Of a DNA stretch of 64,000 bases, positions 36,604 through 45,082 are shown one piece after another (positions within the stretch are counted from its first letter, which is position 1; each line of letters starts with the position of its first letter). The notes beneath the pieces are model-generated. The model searched no databases. It was not told the origin of the DNA and saw only the letters and a list, made by a program, of their open reading frames with translations. Location: positions 1,674,001 through 1,738,000 of the forward strand of contig OZ246981.1 of the NCBI GenBank assembly GCA_965232455.1, given 5' to 3'. A program made the position numbers and the translations under genes. The stretch comes from JBFGFX01 sp965232455. Lineage in GTDB: Bacteria > Pseudomonadota > Gammaproteobacteria > Steroidobacterales > Woeseiaceae.

Positions 36604-37194
36604 ATGAAACTACTTGTCACCGGTTCCCTGGGTGCACTGGCTTGGATGCTGAGCGCATCACTCGCGTTGGCCAATATCAATATCTCTGAAAGCGAAGTCA
36701 TGGACGCCCAGGAGCGCTGGGGAGACGGCATTGTCCGCATCGGCAAGGTCATGTCCAATGGCGGCGACTATGTCCAAGAGGCGTTCGATCACATCGAGGC
36801 CATGTACGACTATGATGACGGCACGGTCTTGTTCAAACCGACGCTGGCAAGCTCCGTTCCACACCGTCCAACGGTGGGCGGCGCGCTCAGCTATTTTGTC
36901 GGCTACAACTCGGCAACCCGCTACCTCAAAGGGCTTAGTAACGAAGAGCGTAGTGGTTTGAGAATCTTCCAGGAAGACAGCGGCTTCGCCACCAATCCAT
37001 GGCGTCAGGTGCGTTTTGAGAACCACGACATCGTCTATCACGGACCAACGGCTGTGGCGATGGGTAACTACTACTTCACCGACACCGAGGGACGTGAAAC
37101 CAAGGTGCATTTCACGCTGGGGTTCATCAAGCGCGGCGAGGAAGTGCGCATTTACGTGCAGGAGTCGAACCTGCCGTTTAACCCTGACGGGTGA
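36604..37194 (+). CDS. Exported protein of unknown function (NTF2-like candidate)
   Basis: 196 residues with a strong AGGAGG site and a leader (MKLLVTGSLGALAWMLSASLALA). The mature part contains MDAQERWGDGIVRIGKVMSNGGDY, YDDGTVLFKPTLAS and HFTLGFIKRGEEVRIYVQESNLP, which looks like an NTF2/SnoaL-like cone used by many small periplasmic proteins. I know of homologues only as hypotheticals. The tRNA-derived repeat array begins 75 bases downstream on the opposite strand. Confidence 0.75.
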   Translation: MKLLVTGSLGALAWMLSASLALANINISESEVMDAQERWGDGIVRIGKVMSNGGDYVQEAFDHIEAMYDYDDGTVLFKPTLASSVPHRPTVGGALSYFVGYNSATRYLKGLSNEERSGLRIFQEDSGFATNPWRQVRFENHDIVYHGPTAVAMGNYYFTDTEGRETKVHFTLGFIKRGEEVRIYVQESNLPFNPDG

Positions 37195-37268
37195 GCTGGC
37201 AAGGCGGGGCCCAAGGAGCAATTGTCAGCATGACCCGTCGGAAGAAGTGCTAAAGATCCTTCCCGCAT

Positions 37269-37668
37269 CCTCATCCGGTCCGTTGCGCCAGTTATCTGGC
37301 GCCCCGGACAGGATTGATTCGTCGCTACGCTCCTCACCCCTGCGGGGCGCGCTGCGCGCGTCCAAATTGCTCCGCAATTTGTCGAACCTGATTCTCATCC
37401 AGTCCGTTGCGCCAGTTATCTGGCGCCCCGGACAGGATTGATTCGTCGCTGCGCTCCTCACCCCTTCGGGGCGCGCTGCGCGCGTCCAAATTGCTCCGCA
37501 ATTTGTCGAACCTGATTCTCATCCAGTCCGTTGCGCCAGTTATCTGGCGCCCCGGACAGGATTGATTCGTCGCTGCGCTCCTCACCCCTACGGGGCGCGC
37601 TACGCGCGTCCAAATTGCTCCGCAATTTGTCGAACCTGATTCTCATCCGGTCCGTTGCGCCAGATAAC
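37269..37668 (-). repeat. 124-bp tandem repeat downstream of tRNA-Arg, each unit containing the tRNA 3' end
   Basis: Three nearly identical 124-bp units plus a partial one. Each contains the 19 bases TGGCGCCCCGGACAGGATT (plus-strand starts 37297, 37421, 37545), identical to the 3' end of the tRNA gene including CCA (start 37669), at exact 124-base spacing. Each unit has four hairpins: GCGCCAG-TTAT-CTGGCGC, CCCC-TNC-GGGG, GCGCGC-TN-CGCGC and AAATTGC-TCC-GCAATTT. The array lies directly downstream in the direction of tRNA transcription. Confidence 0.92.
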
Positions 37669-37745
37669 TGGCGCCCCGGACAGGATTCGAACCTGTGGCC
37701 TTCGGATTAGGAATCCGACGCTCTATCCGGCTGAGCTACCGGGGC
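37669..37745 (-). tRNA. tRNA-Arg (anticodon CCT)
   Basis: A 77-base cloverleaf read on the minus strand: acceptor GCCCCGG pairs with CCGGGGC, then discriminator G and an encoded CCA. D-arm GCTCAGCCGGATAGAGC; anticodon arm TCGGA-TTCCTAA-TCCGA with anticodon CCT; T-arm with GGTTCGAAT. A TAATAT -10-like element lies 11-16 bases upstream (37756-37761) without a clear -35. The CCA end is part of a perfect 7-bp hairpin with the sequence just downstream. Confidence 0.97.
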
Positions 37746-37833
37746 ATAGTTTGCGATATTAGCAGGAATCCCTTTGGCTCTGGCCAGCGGCGTTTCGCGC
37801 CGCAGACGCCATCCAACGCATGAGCGACGGCGC

Positions 37834-38508
37834 TCAGCGCCGTCCGTCATCGCCGTCGACCGCAAAACAGTAGTAGAGCCCGTCGCCACCAGTACCCTGC
37901 AGATCGCCCTGGCTGCAGCCGCGCGACCCGTGGGCGTTGTTCCACGACGTCGGATTCTGACCGCCGCCGATGCGATCGTGATGGCCGACCCGGGCGCTGC
38001 CGTCCGAGCTGTTCGACGTCCAGTTTCCGCAGGCGTCGTGGCCCTCGCCGAGAAACGCGGTCCCGTCCAGGTCGGACCCGGTCAGGATATCGTGCCGGTT
38101 TGGCGAGTCGCCGCGCCCGCTGATCACCTCGCCCGTTTCGCTGACGGAGTTCTCCTTGCTGAGTTTGTTGTTGTCGCTGTGCAGATCATCCACGTCCGCG
38201 GCGACCTGAACCCCGTTTGCGTTCGCCCACGGTCCGCTACCGATGCGGTCACGCGCATTGACCGCGTCGTCGCCCGCGGTGCTCAGATAGGCGCGCCAGG
38301 TCTTATGGCCCGCCCCGGCGGCCTCGGCCAACGACTGGCAATGGGCATCGGCCCCCTCCAAACCACCGAGATTGCCGCCGTCGCCGGGACCCTTGCTGGT
38401 CAGAAAAAAGCTCATTTCCGCATCCTGGGCATTGGCGACGGTCACCGTCGCCAATGCCGCCGTCAGCAGCAGGAGAGGCCCGGCCGCCGTTATTGTTCTG
38501 ATTTTCAT
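37834..38508 (-). CDS. Exported lectin-like protein
   Basis: 224 residues with a leader (MKIRTITAAGPLLLLTAALATVTVANAQ). The mature protein begins MSFFLTSKGPGDGGNLGGLEGADAHC and has TWRAYLSTAGDDAVNARDRIGSGPW, a pattern common to proteobacterial proteins annotated as lectins with an endostatin/C-type-lectin-like fold. It ends with paired cysteines (DACGNW, RGCSQGD, YYCFAVDG). Probably periplasmic or secreted. No partner in the neighbourhood. Confidence 0.75.
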   Translation of the reverse strand: MKIRTITAAGPLLLLTAALATVTVANAQDAEMSFFLTSKGPGDGGNLGGLEGADAHCQSLAEAAGAGHKTWRAYLSTAGDDAVNARDRIGSGPWANANGVQVAADVDDLHSDNNKLSKENSVSETGEVISGRGDSPNRHDILTGSDLDGTAFLGEGHDACGNWTSNSSDGSARVGHHDRIGGGQNPTSWNNAHGSRGCSQGDLQGTGGDGLYYCFAVDGDDGRR

Positions 38509-38633
38509 TCTGTCTCTCCCTCCGCGACAAAGAACCCTGGAAACAGATCTATTATAGATGACCTGGGGTATAGTTCCGAGGCTAGCTCTACCGGTAAGTG
38601 ACTAATTTCTCAGCGTATTCGGAGGGCAATGTT

Positions 38634-39428
38634 ATGAACGCCGACACTATCGATCGGCGCGCCTTTTTCGCAAGGCTGGGCGGCGCGACCGCGGTTGCGA
38701 CGCTGTCCGCGTCCGCGCTCGCCGACGAACTCGAAGACGAGATGCTTCGCAAACTCGAAGCCGCCAAAAGCTGCGAGCAGCAGCCAACCCCGCCAGCGCG
38801 CGCGAAGATGCGGCGCGGCGGCGGAATCGTCTTTGACGCCGTGCGGATACCGGACCTGGCGGAGATGCCCGAGAAGCCGACGCTCGTGGACTTTTTCAGA
38901 CATCGGTTCAATGAAGGCGTCGTGCAGCACTGCCTGCGGTCGGCGCAGCACGCGCTCGAAGACGGGCAGGACGAGATTCACGTCATGGCCGCCCTGGTGC
39001 ACGACACGGTAATGACGCTGATGCGCGCCGACCACGGCTACTGGGGCGCGGATCTGCTGGCGCCTTACGTTGATGAAAGGGTCGCCTGGGGTATTCGTTA
39101 CCATCAGGCGCTGCGGTTTTTCCCCGACGAACAAGTCGGCTACGAATACCCCGAATTGTACAATCGCATGTTCGGCGAAAACTTCGATCCGGAACCGTAC
39201 GTGCACGCCGCGCACGAACATGCACGCAAACACAAATGGTACATGCACGCGCGGATGATTACGGTCAATGACACCTACGGATTCGACGAGAGCGTAAACC
39301 CGTCACTCGACGACTTCGTCGACATCATCGGACGCAATTTCCGGCAGCCGAAAGAGGGATTGGGCAACGACAACAGCCCCTCGGCGCACATGTGGCGCAC
39401 GATGCTCAACCCGGACAGACCGCTGTAA
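38634..39428 (+). CDS. HD-like phosphohydrolase/oxygenase with Tat-like leader
   Basis: 264 residues from ATG 38634, supported by GGAGGG eight bases upstream (the in-frame GTG 38598 lacks one). The N-terminus TIDRRAFFARLGGATAVATLSASALA resembles a twin-arginine leader. The core has HD-type metal ligands: HCLRSAQHALEDG, IHVMAALVHDTVMTL (His-Asp) and RYHQALRFFPDE, arranged like PhnZ/myo-inositol-oxygenase-type HD proteins. Such proteins are hydrolases or di-iron oxygenases; which one is unknown. Export of an HD-fold enzyme is unusual. Confidence 0.7.
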   Translation: MNADTIDRRAFFARLGGATAVATLSASALADELEDEMLRKLEAAKSCEQQPTPPARAKMRRGGGIVFDAVRIPDLAEMPEKPTLVDFFRHRFNEGVVQHCLRSAQHALEDGQDEIHVMAALVHDTVMTLMRADHGYWGADLLAPYVDERVAWGIRYHQALRFFPDEQVGYEYPELYNRMFGENFDPEPYVHAAHEHARKHKWYMHARMITVNDTYGFDESVNPSLDDFVDIIGRNFRQPKEGLGNDNSPSAHMWRTMLNPDRPL

Positions 39429-39477
39429 GCGTCCGGCGACGCGGCCGGGCCGTCCGTGCCGGGCGCCGGCCGCTACC

Positions 39478-41424
39478 CTAGCTTCCGCTATCACCCTTCA
39501 AATGGGTGTCCAGGAACTTCACGTAAGCCTCTGACGCGGCGATACGATTCTCGCGTTTCACGAACCCGTGGCCCTCGTCCGGGAAAACCAGATATTCCAC
39601 CGGCACCTCGTTTTTCTGCACGGCGGCAACCAGTTCATCGCTTTCCACCTGCAGCACGCGCGGGTCGTTTGCGCCTTGCACCACCAGCATGGGCTTCACG
39701 ATGTTCTCCGCGTGAAAGAGCGGCGAGATTCGCCGGTGCCGCTCTGCATCCGTCGCCGGGTCGCCCATCTCGTCGTAGAGCGATTCTTTGAACGATTCCC
39801 ACCAGGGTGGAATGCTTTCCAGCGTGCGAACCCAGTTCGTGACGCCGAAAATATTGATGCCAACGTCGAACACTTCCGGCTCGAACGCCAACGCCGCCGC
39901 CACCATGTAACCGCCGTAGGAGCCGCCGATGACGCCGATCCGGTCCTTATCGACCCAATCCAGGGTCTCGAGATAGCGGCGGCCGTAGACAATGTCCTGC
40001 AGATCCTCCTCGCCGTGACGGCGGTCGTCCAGGTGAAAAAACGTCTTGCCGTATCCCGAGGAGCCTCGATTGTTCGCGGCGAGCAGCGCGTACCCGTGGT
40101 TGATCAGATGCTGCCGGGTGGCGCTGTAGCCCGTCCGGCTCTGGCCGCCCGGCCCGCCGTGCACCCATACCAGAGCAGGCGCCGGGTTATCGGCGGACGC
40201 ACCCTTCGGCCGGTACAGCACCGCTGGGATCTCCAATCCGTCGAAGCTCGGATAACGCACAATGTCGCTTTGCACCAGGTGCTCCTGCGCGATCGACGGA
40301 TTGAGCGCATCCGTCAGCTGCGTCGCACTTGCCGTCCCGAGGTCGATCACAAAAATATTCGACGGCGAATCGTCGCCGTTGACGATCAGCGCCATCGTAT
40401 TTTCATCGGCCGAAAATCGAACGTTACGCAAATCGCCGGGCGGCAGCGCCGGCAGGTCGAGGGCATGCCCGGTCTCGGTGGCGGTCACGGTGACCTCGGT
40501 CCGCGCATCTGCGTTCACCCCGCTCACCCGATAACGGCCTCCGGGAGAATTGATGACGTAACTCACGTCCCAGTCGGCCTCTATCAGCGCCGACTTCGCA
40601 CCGTCCTCGAGACGATAGGCCCAGGCCTGATTGAACTCGCCGAATTCATTCGTCGCATAGATCAGCGACTTGTTGTCCGGCGTAAACTCCCATGCACTGT
40701 GAGCGACGTTGCCGACGTGCTCGGTAATCAGCACGGGCTTTTTGCCGGCGGATTCGAGATCAACGATATAGATATCGGAGTCGGCGCTGGTGCGCGGCCT
40801 GCCCAGCGCCAGCCAACGGCCGTTGCCGCTGATGTCGCTGACCTGGAATCCCGCGTTCTCGAAAACCATTTCGCGCGAATAGTCGCTCACGGCGTATCGG
40901 TACACGTCAAAATTGCGCTGGTCCCGCTCCGTGGACGTCAGAAAGAAATGTTGCCCGTCGGCGCTCCAGCCGAGAAACGCCGCTTTGACATCATCGCCCG
41001 GCGTCAAATCGCGATAGGAACCGTCTTCCTCGCGCACGATGACGTGATTGAGCTCGTTGCCACCGCTGTCGTAGGTATACAGTATTCGTTTGTCGTTCGG
41101 GAACCAGGACACCGCGAACATCGCGTTGTCGTCGGATTCGGTTAGCATCCGCGGCTCGCCGCCGGCAACGGGCAATTCATACGCGTTGAACACGCCGGTT
41201 GCGTCCGACGAGATCAACAGCGAATTGCCGTCCGGTGAAAACGCGTGGGCCGCCGAGCCGACCAGGGTATACGTGGTCGTATCGTAAAAGTCGCTGGCGC
41301 TGTATTTTGGCACCGGCGGTTCGTCGATCGTCTCGACCGCGGACGTATCCTGCCGGTCGGGTGAGCATGCGGTCAGTGCGTACGAGGCCAAAGCGGCAAT
41401 GAGCGAAGTTCGGGTGGGATTCAT
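39478..41424 (-). CDS. S9 family prolyl-oligopeptidase-like peptidase, lipoprotein
   Basis: 648 residues. Lipobox ASYALTACSPD. Residues about 50-400 form a WD/TolB-like propeller (repeated D--SP-D-N-L). The hydrolase domain has WVHGGPGGQSR, catalytic Ser in GGSYGGYMVA, Asp in VQGANDPRV and His in PDEGHGFVKREN. It should cleave short peptides in the periplasm, a job parallel to that of the M28 lipoprotein at 11-13 kb. Confidence 0.93.
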   Translation of the reverse strand: MNPTRTSLIAALASYALTACSPDRQDTSAVETIDEPPVPKYSASDFYDTTTYTLVGSAAHAFSPDGNSLLISSDATGVFNAYELPVAGGEPRMLTESDDNAMFAVSWFPNDKRILYTYDSGGNELNHVIVREEDGSYRDLTPGDDVKAAFLGWSADGQHFFLTSTERDQRNFDVYRYAVSDYSREMVFENAGFQVSDISGNGRWLALGRPRTSADSDIYIVDLESAGKKPVLITEHVGNVAHSAWEFTPDNKSLIYATNEFGEFNQAWAYRLEDGAKSALIEADWDVSYVINSPGGRYRVSGVNADARTEVTVTATETGHALDLPALPPGDLRNVRFSADENTMALIVNGDDSPSNIFVIDLGTASATQLTDALNPSIAQEHLVQSDIVRYPSFDGLEIPAVLYRPKGASADNPAPALVWVHGGPGGQSRTGYSATRQHLINHGYALLAANNRGSSGYGKTFFHLDDRRHGEEDLQDIVYGRRYLETLDWVDKDRIGVIGGSYGGYMVAAALAFEPEVFDVGINIFGVTNWVRTLESIPPWWESFKESLYDEMGDPATDAERHRRISPLFHAENIVKPMLVVQGANDPRVLQVESDELVAAVQKNEVPVEYLVFPDEGHGFVKRENRIAASEAYVKFLDTHLKGDSGS

Positions 41425-41537
41425 CCGATTCTCCGGAAATAGGCGAAGAAACCACGCATAATACGCGCGATCCGAGCAGAGTGTAGCTCACGGAACTCTT
41501 TGGACGCGCGTTTTCCCGGCTGGGAGGCGCTGAACGG

Positions 41538-42008
41538 GTGATTATGAAGATTCGAGAAGCGGTACCGGAGGACGCGGCGACAATCGCATCGTTCAACTCG
41601 AAAATGGCGCAGGAGACCGAAGGTCGCGCGCTCGATCCGGCGCTGATCAACCCCGGCGTCGCGGCCGTCCTGGGCGAGGCCGGGAAAGGCCGCTATTGGG
41701 TGGCCGAGGCGGACGAGATCGTCATCGGCCAGATCATGGTCACCTATGAATGGAGCGACTGGCGCAACGGTACGATCTGGTGGATCCAAAGCGTGTTCGT
41801 CGATGAAGATCACCGCCGCCAGGGCGTGTTCTCCGCGCTTTATCGCCACGTCGAGACGCTCGCCCGCGACGACCGTGACTGCTGCGGCATTCGACTCTAC
41901 GTGGAACGCGAAAACGCGCGCGCGCAGCAGACCTACCTGGCGCTCGGGATGGTGAAGCCGGGTTACGAAGTCATGGAAGCGGATTTCCGCAAGCAAAAGA
42001 ATTCTTGA
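41538..42008 (+). CDS. GNAT-family N-acetyltransferase
   Basis: 156 residues if started at GTG 41538 (GGGAGG ten bases upstream) or 154 from ATG 41544. The GNAT fold is clear: MKIREAVPEDAATIASFN start, IQSVFVDEDHRRQGVFSALYRHVE, which holds the acetyl-CoA pyrophosphate loop (RRQGV), and RLYVERENARAQQTYLALGM at the C-terminus. Cytoplasmic. Substrate unknown. Fifteen bases before the peroxiredoxin gene, so probably the same transcript. Confidence 0.9.
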   Translation: MIMKIREAVPEDAATIASFNSKMAQETEGRALDPALINPGVAAVLGEAGKGRYWVAEADEIVIGQIMVTYEWSDWRNGTIWWIQSVFVDEDHRRQGVFSALYRHVETLARDDRDCCGIRLYVERENARAQQTYLALGMVKPGYEVMEADFRKQKNS

Positions 42009-42023
42009 TCCAGGAGTTGAACG

Positions 42024-42503
42024 ATGCTCGCAAAGGGTTCCAACGCACCCGAATTCGTGTTGCCGGACGAAAACGGCGACGACGTCTCATTGGTCGATCT
42101 GCTGCAGAACGGCCCGCTGATTCTGTATTTTTACCCCGCGGACTTTACGCCCGGTTGCACCAAGGAGGCCTGTTCGATACGCGACATCCACGCCGATCTC
42201 GTATCCGTCGGGCTCCAGGTCGTCGGCGTGAGCCCGCAGGACGGCGCCAGCCATACTAAATTCCGGGATCAGCATAATCTGCCGTTCACGCTGTTGAGCG
42301 ACGTCGACAAGGTGGCTATCAAAATGTACGACGTGGACGGTCCTTTCGGCGTTGGTGTACGTCGGGTCACCTACCTCATCAACCAGTCCAAGAAAATCCA
42401 GGACTCGCTGCAGGCCGACGTGCTGGTCAACCGGCACAAGGAATTCATTCAGAAAGCCATTGCGTTACGGACGGCCGCGGGAATCAATGCGGCCGGCGAA
42501 TAA
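42024..42503 (+). CDS. bcp: Peroxiredoxin of the Bcp/PrxQ type
   Basis: 159 residues. The peroxidatic motif FYPADFTPGCTKEACSIRD has both Cys residues five apart, as in alpha-helical PrxQ. VVGVSPQDGASHTKFRDQHNLPFTLLSD is a family block, and Arg in GVRRVTYLI completes the active site. It reduces hydrogen and organic peroxides using thioredoxin in the cytoplasm. GGAG precedes ATG 42024. Confidence 0.95.
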   Translation: MLAKGSNAPEFVLPDENGDDVSLVDLLQNGPLILYFYPADFTPGCTKEACSIRDIHADLVSVGLQVVGVSPQDGASHTKFRDQHNLPFTLLSDVDKVAIKMYDVDGPFGVGVRRVTYLINQSKKIQDSLQADVLVNRHKEFIQKAIALRTAAGINAAGE

Positions 42504-42514
42504 TCCGGTTCAGG

Positions 42515-42931
42515 TCACTCGCCGTTGATGGTCACGATGACCTGACGGGTGTGCGGTGCGTACCGGTGTTCCCACAGGTACACCCCCTGCCAGGTACCCA
42601 GCGAGCAGCGACCGTCGCGGACCGGCAGGTTTAGATCCGACTGCGTCAACACGCTGCGAACGTGCGCGGGCATGTCGTCCGGACCCTCCGCCGTGTGCGT
42701 GAAAGAAGGATCGCCGTCGGGCGCCAATCGGGACATGAACGTCTCCAAATCGCGCATCACGGCGGGATCCGCGTTCTCGCACAACATCAGTGAAGCGCTC
42801 GTATGCCGGATAAATACGTGGCAGATGCCCGTCGTAACGCCGGCGCTTTCGACAAGCTGCTGGATGTCGCGACTGAGATCGTAGGTGCCTCGACCCCGCG
42901 TCTCGATCGTTAGTGTTTCCTGCTTGAACAT
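42515..42931 (-). CDS. yjbQ: YjbQ/UPF0047 family protein
   Basis: 138 residues from ATG 42931; the frame runs further upstream but overlaps the histidine-phosphatase gene and loses family similarity. Conserved blocks are GICHVFIRHTSASLMLCENADPAV, DGDPSFTHTAEGPDDMPAHVRSVL and LGTWQGVYLWEHR. YjbQ proteins are small metal-binding trimers with weak thiamine-phosphate-synthase activity reported in E. coli. The stop is 11 bases from the convergent bcp stop. Confidence 0.93.
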   Translation of the reverse strand: MFKQETLTIETRGRGTYDLSRDIQQLVESAGVTTGICHVFIRHTSASLMLCENADPAVMRDLETFMSRLAPDGDPSFTHTAEGPDDMPAHVRSVLTQSDLNLPVRDGRCSLGTWQGVYLWEHRYAPHTRQVIVTINGE

Positions 42932-42956
42932 CTCGACGGTGGCGTCCCCGGCCGAT

Positions 42957-43601
42957 TCAGGTGCGCTCACCGGTCGTTCGCGAGGTATCGGATACCGCGC
43001 GATCCCTGTCGATCGGGCTGTCGGCGACATAGGGTTCACCGAAGCGAAGCCGGATCGTTTTCGTCTTGCCGAACCAGGGGATGGAGACGATGTAGATGTT
43101 GTCGTATTCGTCCTCGTCGATCGGCGGCACATTCTTGCTCGCGCCGAGATCCGCAATGAGCCCCGGTACGGTATTGCTGTGCGCCACAACGAGCACAATC
43201 TTACCCTTGTGCTCCCTGAGTATGCGCTCGAGAACGGCTTCGTTGTCGGCCGGGTCGTAGCGCTGCAATTCGAGCCCCAACCGCGTTGCGACCGGCTCAC
43301 CCGTTTCCACGCTGCGCCGGAAGGGAGTGACGTAAATCGCATCGACGCCCGCAACGACGTCCGCGTCGGCGAGCTGCCGCGTCAACTCGGCCACGCGGCG
43401 GCGCCCCGCCTCGTTCAGACCCGGATCCTCGGCCGGCGCCGCCGCTTTCTCGGCATGACGCACGAAGATGACCGTCGTCGTCGCCTGCGACTCGAAGAAC
43501 CACGCGAGGCCCACCGCGATCGCGGTGTAGATGATGATGATCTGGATGCGGCGTCGGCGGCGCTTGCGGCGGCGCTCCTGGTCTGTCCTGGCGTTGCTCA
43601 T
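42957..43601 (-). CDS. Membrane-anchored histidine phosphatase (phosphoglycerate-mutase fold)
   Basis: 214 residues. A very basic N-terminus (ERRRKRRRRR) precedes one transmembrane helix (IQIIIIYTAIAVGLAWFF), then the RHG motif VIFVRHAEKA with catalytic His, an Arg in TPFRRSVETGEP, and the second His in VVAHSNTVPGL. The catalytic domain would face the periplasm by the positive-inside rule. SixA/GpmB-like phosphatases vary in substrate. It sits in the same orientation as yjbQ, 25 bases upstream. Confidence 0.9.
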   Translation of the reverse strand: MSNARTDQERRRKRRRRRIQIIIIYTAIAVGLAWFFESQATTTVIFVRHAEKAAAPAEDPGLNEAGRRRVAELTRQLADADVVAGVDAIYVTPFRRSVETGEPVATRLGLELQRYDPADNEAVLERILREHKGKIVLVVAHSNTVPGLIADLGASKNVPPIDEDEYDNIYIVSIPWFGKTKTIRLRFGEPYVADSPIDRDRAVSDTSRTTGERT

Positions 43602-43635
43602 TGAACGCGAGCTTACGAGTTTTTTCGGGTTTTGA

Positions 43636-43956
43636 CTACGTTTCGCGGTCGCTGTCCGTGCGCCCGGAGGGCGGCACCACCTTGAATTCGCCCTCGATAA
43701 TCTCGATCCGCGCCGATCGTCGATCCGCTGTTGGCCGATGCGCGCCGCCGCCCTCGCGGCGCAGTTTCCGCTTGAACCACCAGACGCGGATGCCGACGAT
43801 CGCCGCCAGAACGAGAATCAGGCTGCCAAGCGCCACAAAAGCGATGAACCCGAGCACGATCGATGCGCCGATCGCCAAGGCGCCTACCAGCACGACCAGC
43901 GCGTTGGCCAGCGGGTTGCTGAACGGGAGTTTCCGGCCCTGATAATAATGATTCAT
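43636..43956 (-). CDS. Small membrane protein, unknown
   Basis: 106 residues with two adjacent hydrophobic helices (ALVVLVGALAIGASIVLGFIAFVALGSLILVLAAIVGIRVWWF) and a charged cytoplasmic tail ending EIIEGEFKVVPPSG. No family recognised beyond generic hypothetical inner-membrane proteins. It lies between the DUF1579-like lipoprotein and the phosphatase in the same direction and may be co-transcribed. Confidence 0.7.
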   Translation of the reverse strand: MNHYYQGRKLPFSNPLANALVVLVGALAIGASIVLGFIAFVALGSLILVLAAIVGIRVWWFKRKLRREGGGAHRPTADRRSARIEIIEGEFKVVPPSGRTDSDRET

Positions 43957-43965
43957 TTAATCTCT

Positions 43966-44871
43966 CTACCTACGGTCGGCGTCGGCCTGGCGGGAGTAAA
44001 AACCCTCGAACCAGGGTACCCAGGTTTCGCCGCCGTCGTTGGATTGTTCGAAGTATTGTCGCACACGGCCGTCGGGCATTGGGGTCCACAGGCCCCGAAA
44101 TGGCGCCGTGGTGCCGTTTGCGACGTAATGAATGGTGCCTGCGAGGTTCATACCGTCGTCCGTGAGCCCACCGCGTATGTTGATCTGCGAGCCGCCCTGA
44201 GAATTCCAGACCTGGACCCACTCGTCCGTCGTTTTGTCCACGTAATTGATGCTCATACCGGTACCGCCAGCGGTGTTCGTCCAGTGCTCGGTCAGCACGC
44301 AACCCCGTTCCGCTCGCTCAATTCTATTATGGCCCGCCAGCTGCCCGTTCGCCGTATGTACGTCCCACGAGCCGATCCAGAAATCAAAATCCCTGAAATG
44401 CTCGTCGTACTCGCAGGGGAACGCCTGTTTCGACATATCGGACACCAGCTCGTCAAAAGAAGCCGTGCCGGCCATCGAATTCAGGACGGAGTCCCCGGTA
44501 ATCGCCTGGACGCTCGTGAATCCGTTGCCGAACATCGTCTGCAGCAGCTCGACGGCCGCCGACGGCTCGCCGCGGGCAACCGCCACGCGCGCGCGCTCGA
44601 GCGTCACCCGCGGCGCGGACAACTCCTTGGCGGCAAGCTCCAACGCCTCGCCGGCGGTCGCGAAATCCCCGGCCTCGCGGGCGCTCTGCGCCAGCGCGAA
44701 CCAGTCCTCGGCCGTCGCGTCCTCGCCGCTCGAAAGCGCCACGAATTCCGCCGCGGGGTCAAAAGCCGGGGCCTGAACGATTGCCGGCTCCGCGGCGCGC
44801 CGATCGCAGGACGCCAGCAGCAAAACCCCGAGCAAGGCCACCGATTGAGCAACTATCTGCTTGGTTTTCAT
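43966..44871 (-). CDS. Lipoprotein with TPR-like and DUF1579-like parts
   Basis: 301 residues from ATG 44871, giving lipobox GVLLLASC. Residues about 40-125 are Ala-rich helices resembling a short TPR. From about 150 the block FRDFDFWIGSWDVHTANGQ begins a beta-barrel domain like DUF1579 proteins (also VLTEHWTNTAGGTGMS and DGRVRQYFEQSNDGG). The function of this combination is unknown; the barrel may bind a small hydrophobic ligand. An upstream in-frame start (44949) would precede the leader and is rejected. Confidence 0.8.
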   Translation of the reverse strand: MKTKQIVAQSVALLGVLLLASCDRRAAEPAIVQAPAFDPAAEFVALSSGEDATAEDWFALAQSAREAGDFATAGEALELAAKELSAPRVTLERARVAVARGEPSAAVELLQTMFGNGFTSVQAITGDSVLNSMAGTASFDELVSDMSKQAFPCEYDEHFRDFDFWIGSWDVHTANGQLAGHNRIERAERGCVLTEHWTNTAGGTGMSINYVDKTTDEWVQVWNSQGGSQINIRGGLTDDGMNLAGTIHYVANGTTAPFRGLWTPMPDGRVRQYFEQSNDGGETWVPWFEGFYSRQADADRR

Positions 44872-45020
44872 AGACTTCTGGGACCCCCGCCGCGTGACCG
44901 CCAATGCGGTCTTCGACCGGAAGCGAGTTAACAAGTTCTGACTGCCCATTTAAGCACGGGATATGCGGTCTGTGCCGGCAGATTCAATTCCGGCACGAGC
45001 GGCCTGCGTGGACCGAGCGG

Positions 45021-45049
45021 TTGCATGCCGGACGGCAGGCACGCACAAT
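45021..45049 (+). promoter_or_regulatory. Possible promoter of tRNA-Ser
   Basis: TTGCAT (45021-45026) and CACAAT (45044-45049) are spaced by 17 bases and followed by a GC-rich discriminator (TCGCGACGCACG), a pattern usual for stringently controlled stable-RNA genes. The hexamers match consensus only partly. Confidence 0.4.
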
Positions 45050-45082
45050 TCGCGACGCACGAGCAGCGCCGCCGCGGCATCC

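Noticed and set aside
37152..37646. Repeated Arg/Ser-rich minus-strand frames
   Set aside because: Produced by the 124-bp repeat units; 124 is not a multiple of three, so no long repeat protein can be encoded.
37269..37668. CRISPR array
   Set aside because: Units are 124 bases, nearly identical throughout with no variable spacers, and contain a tRNA end.
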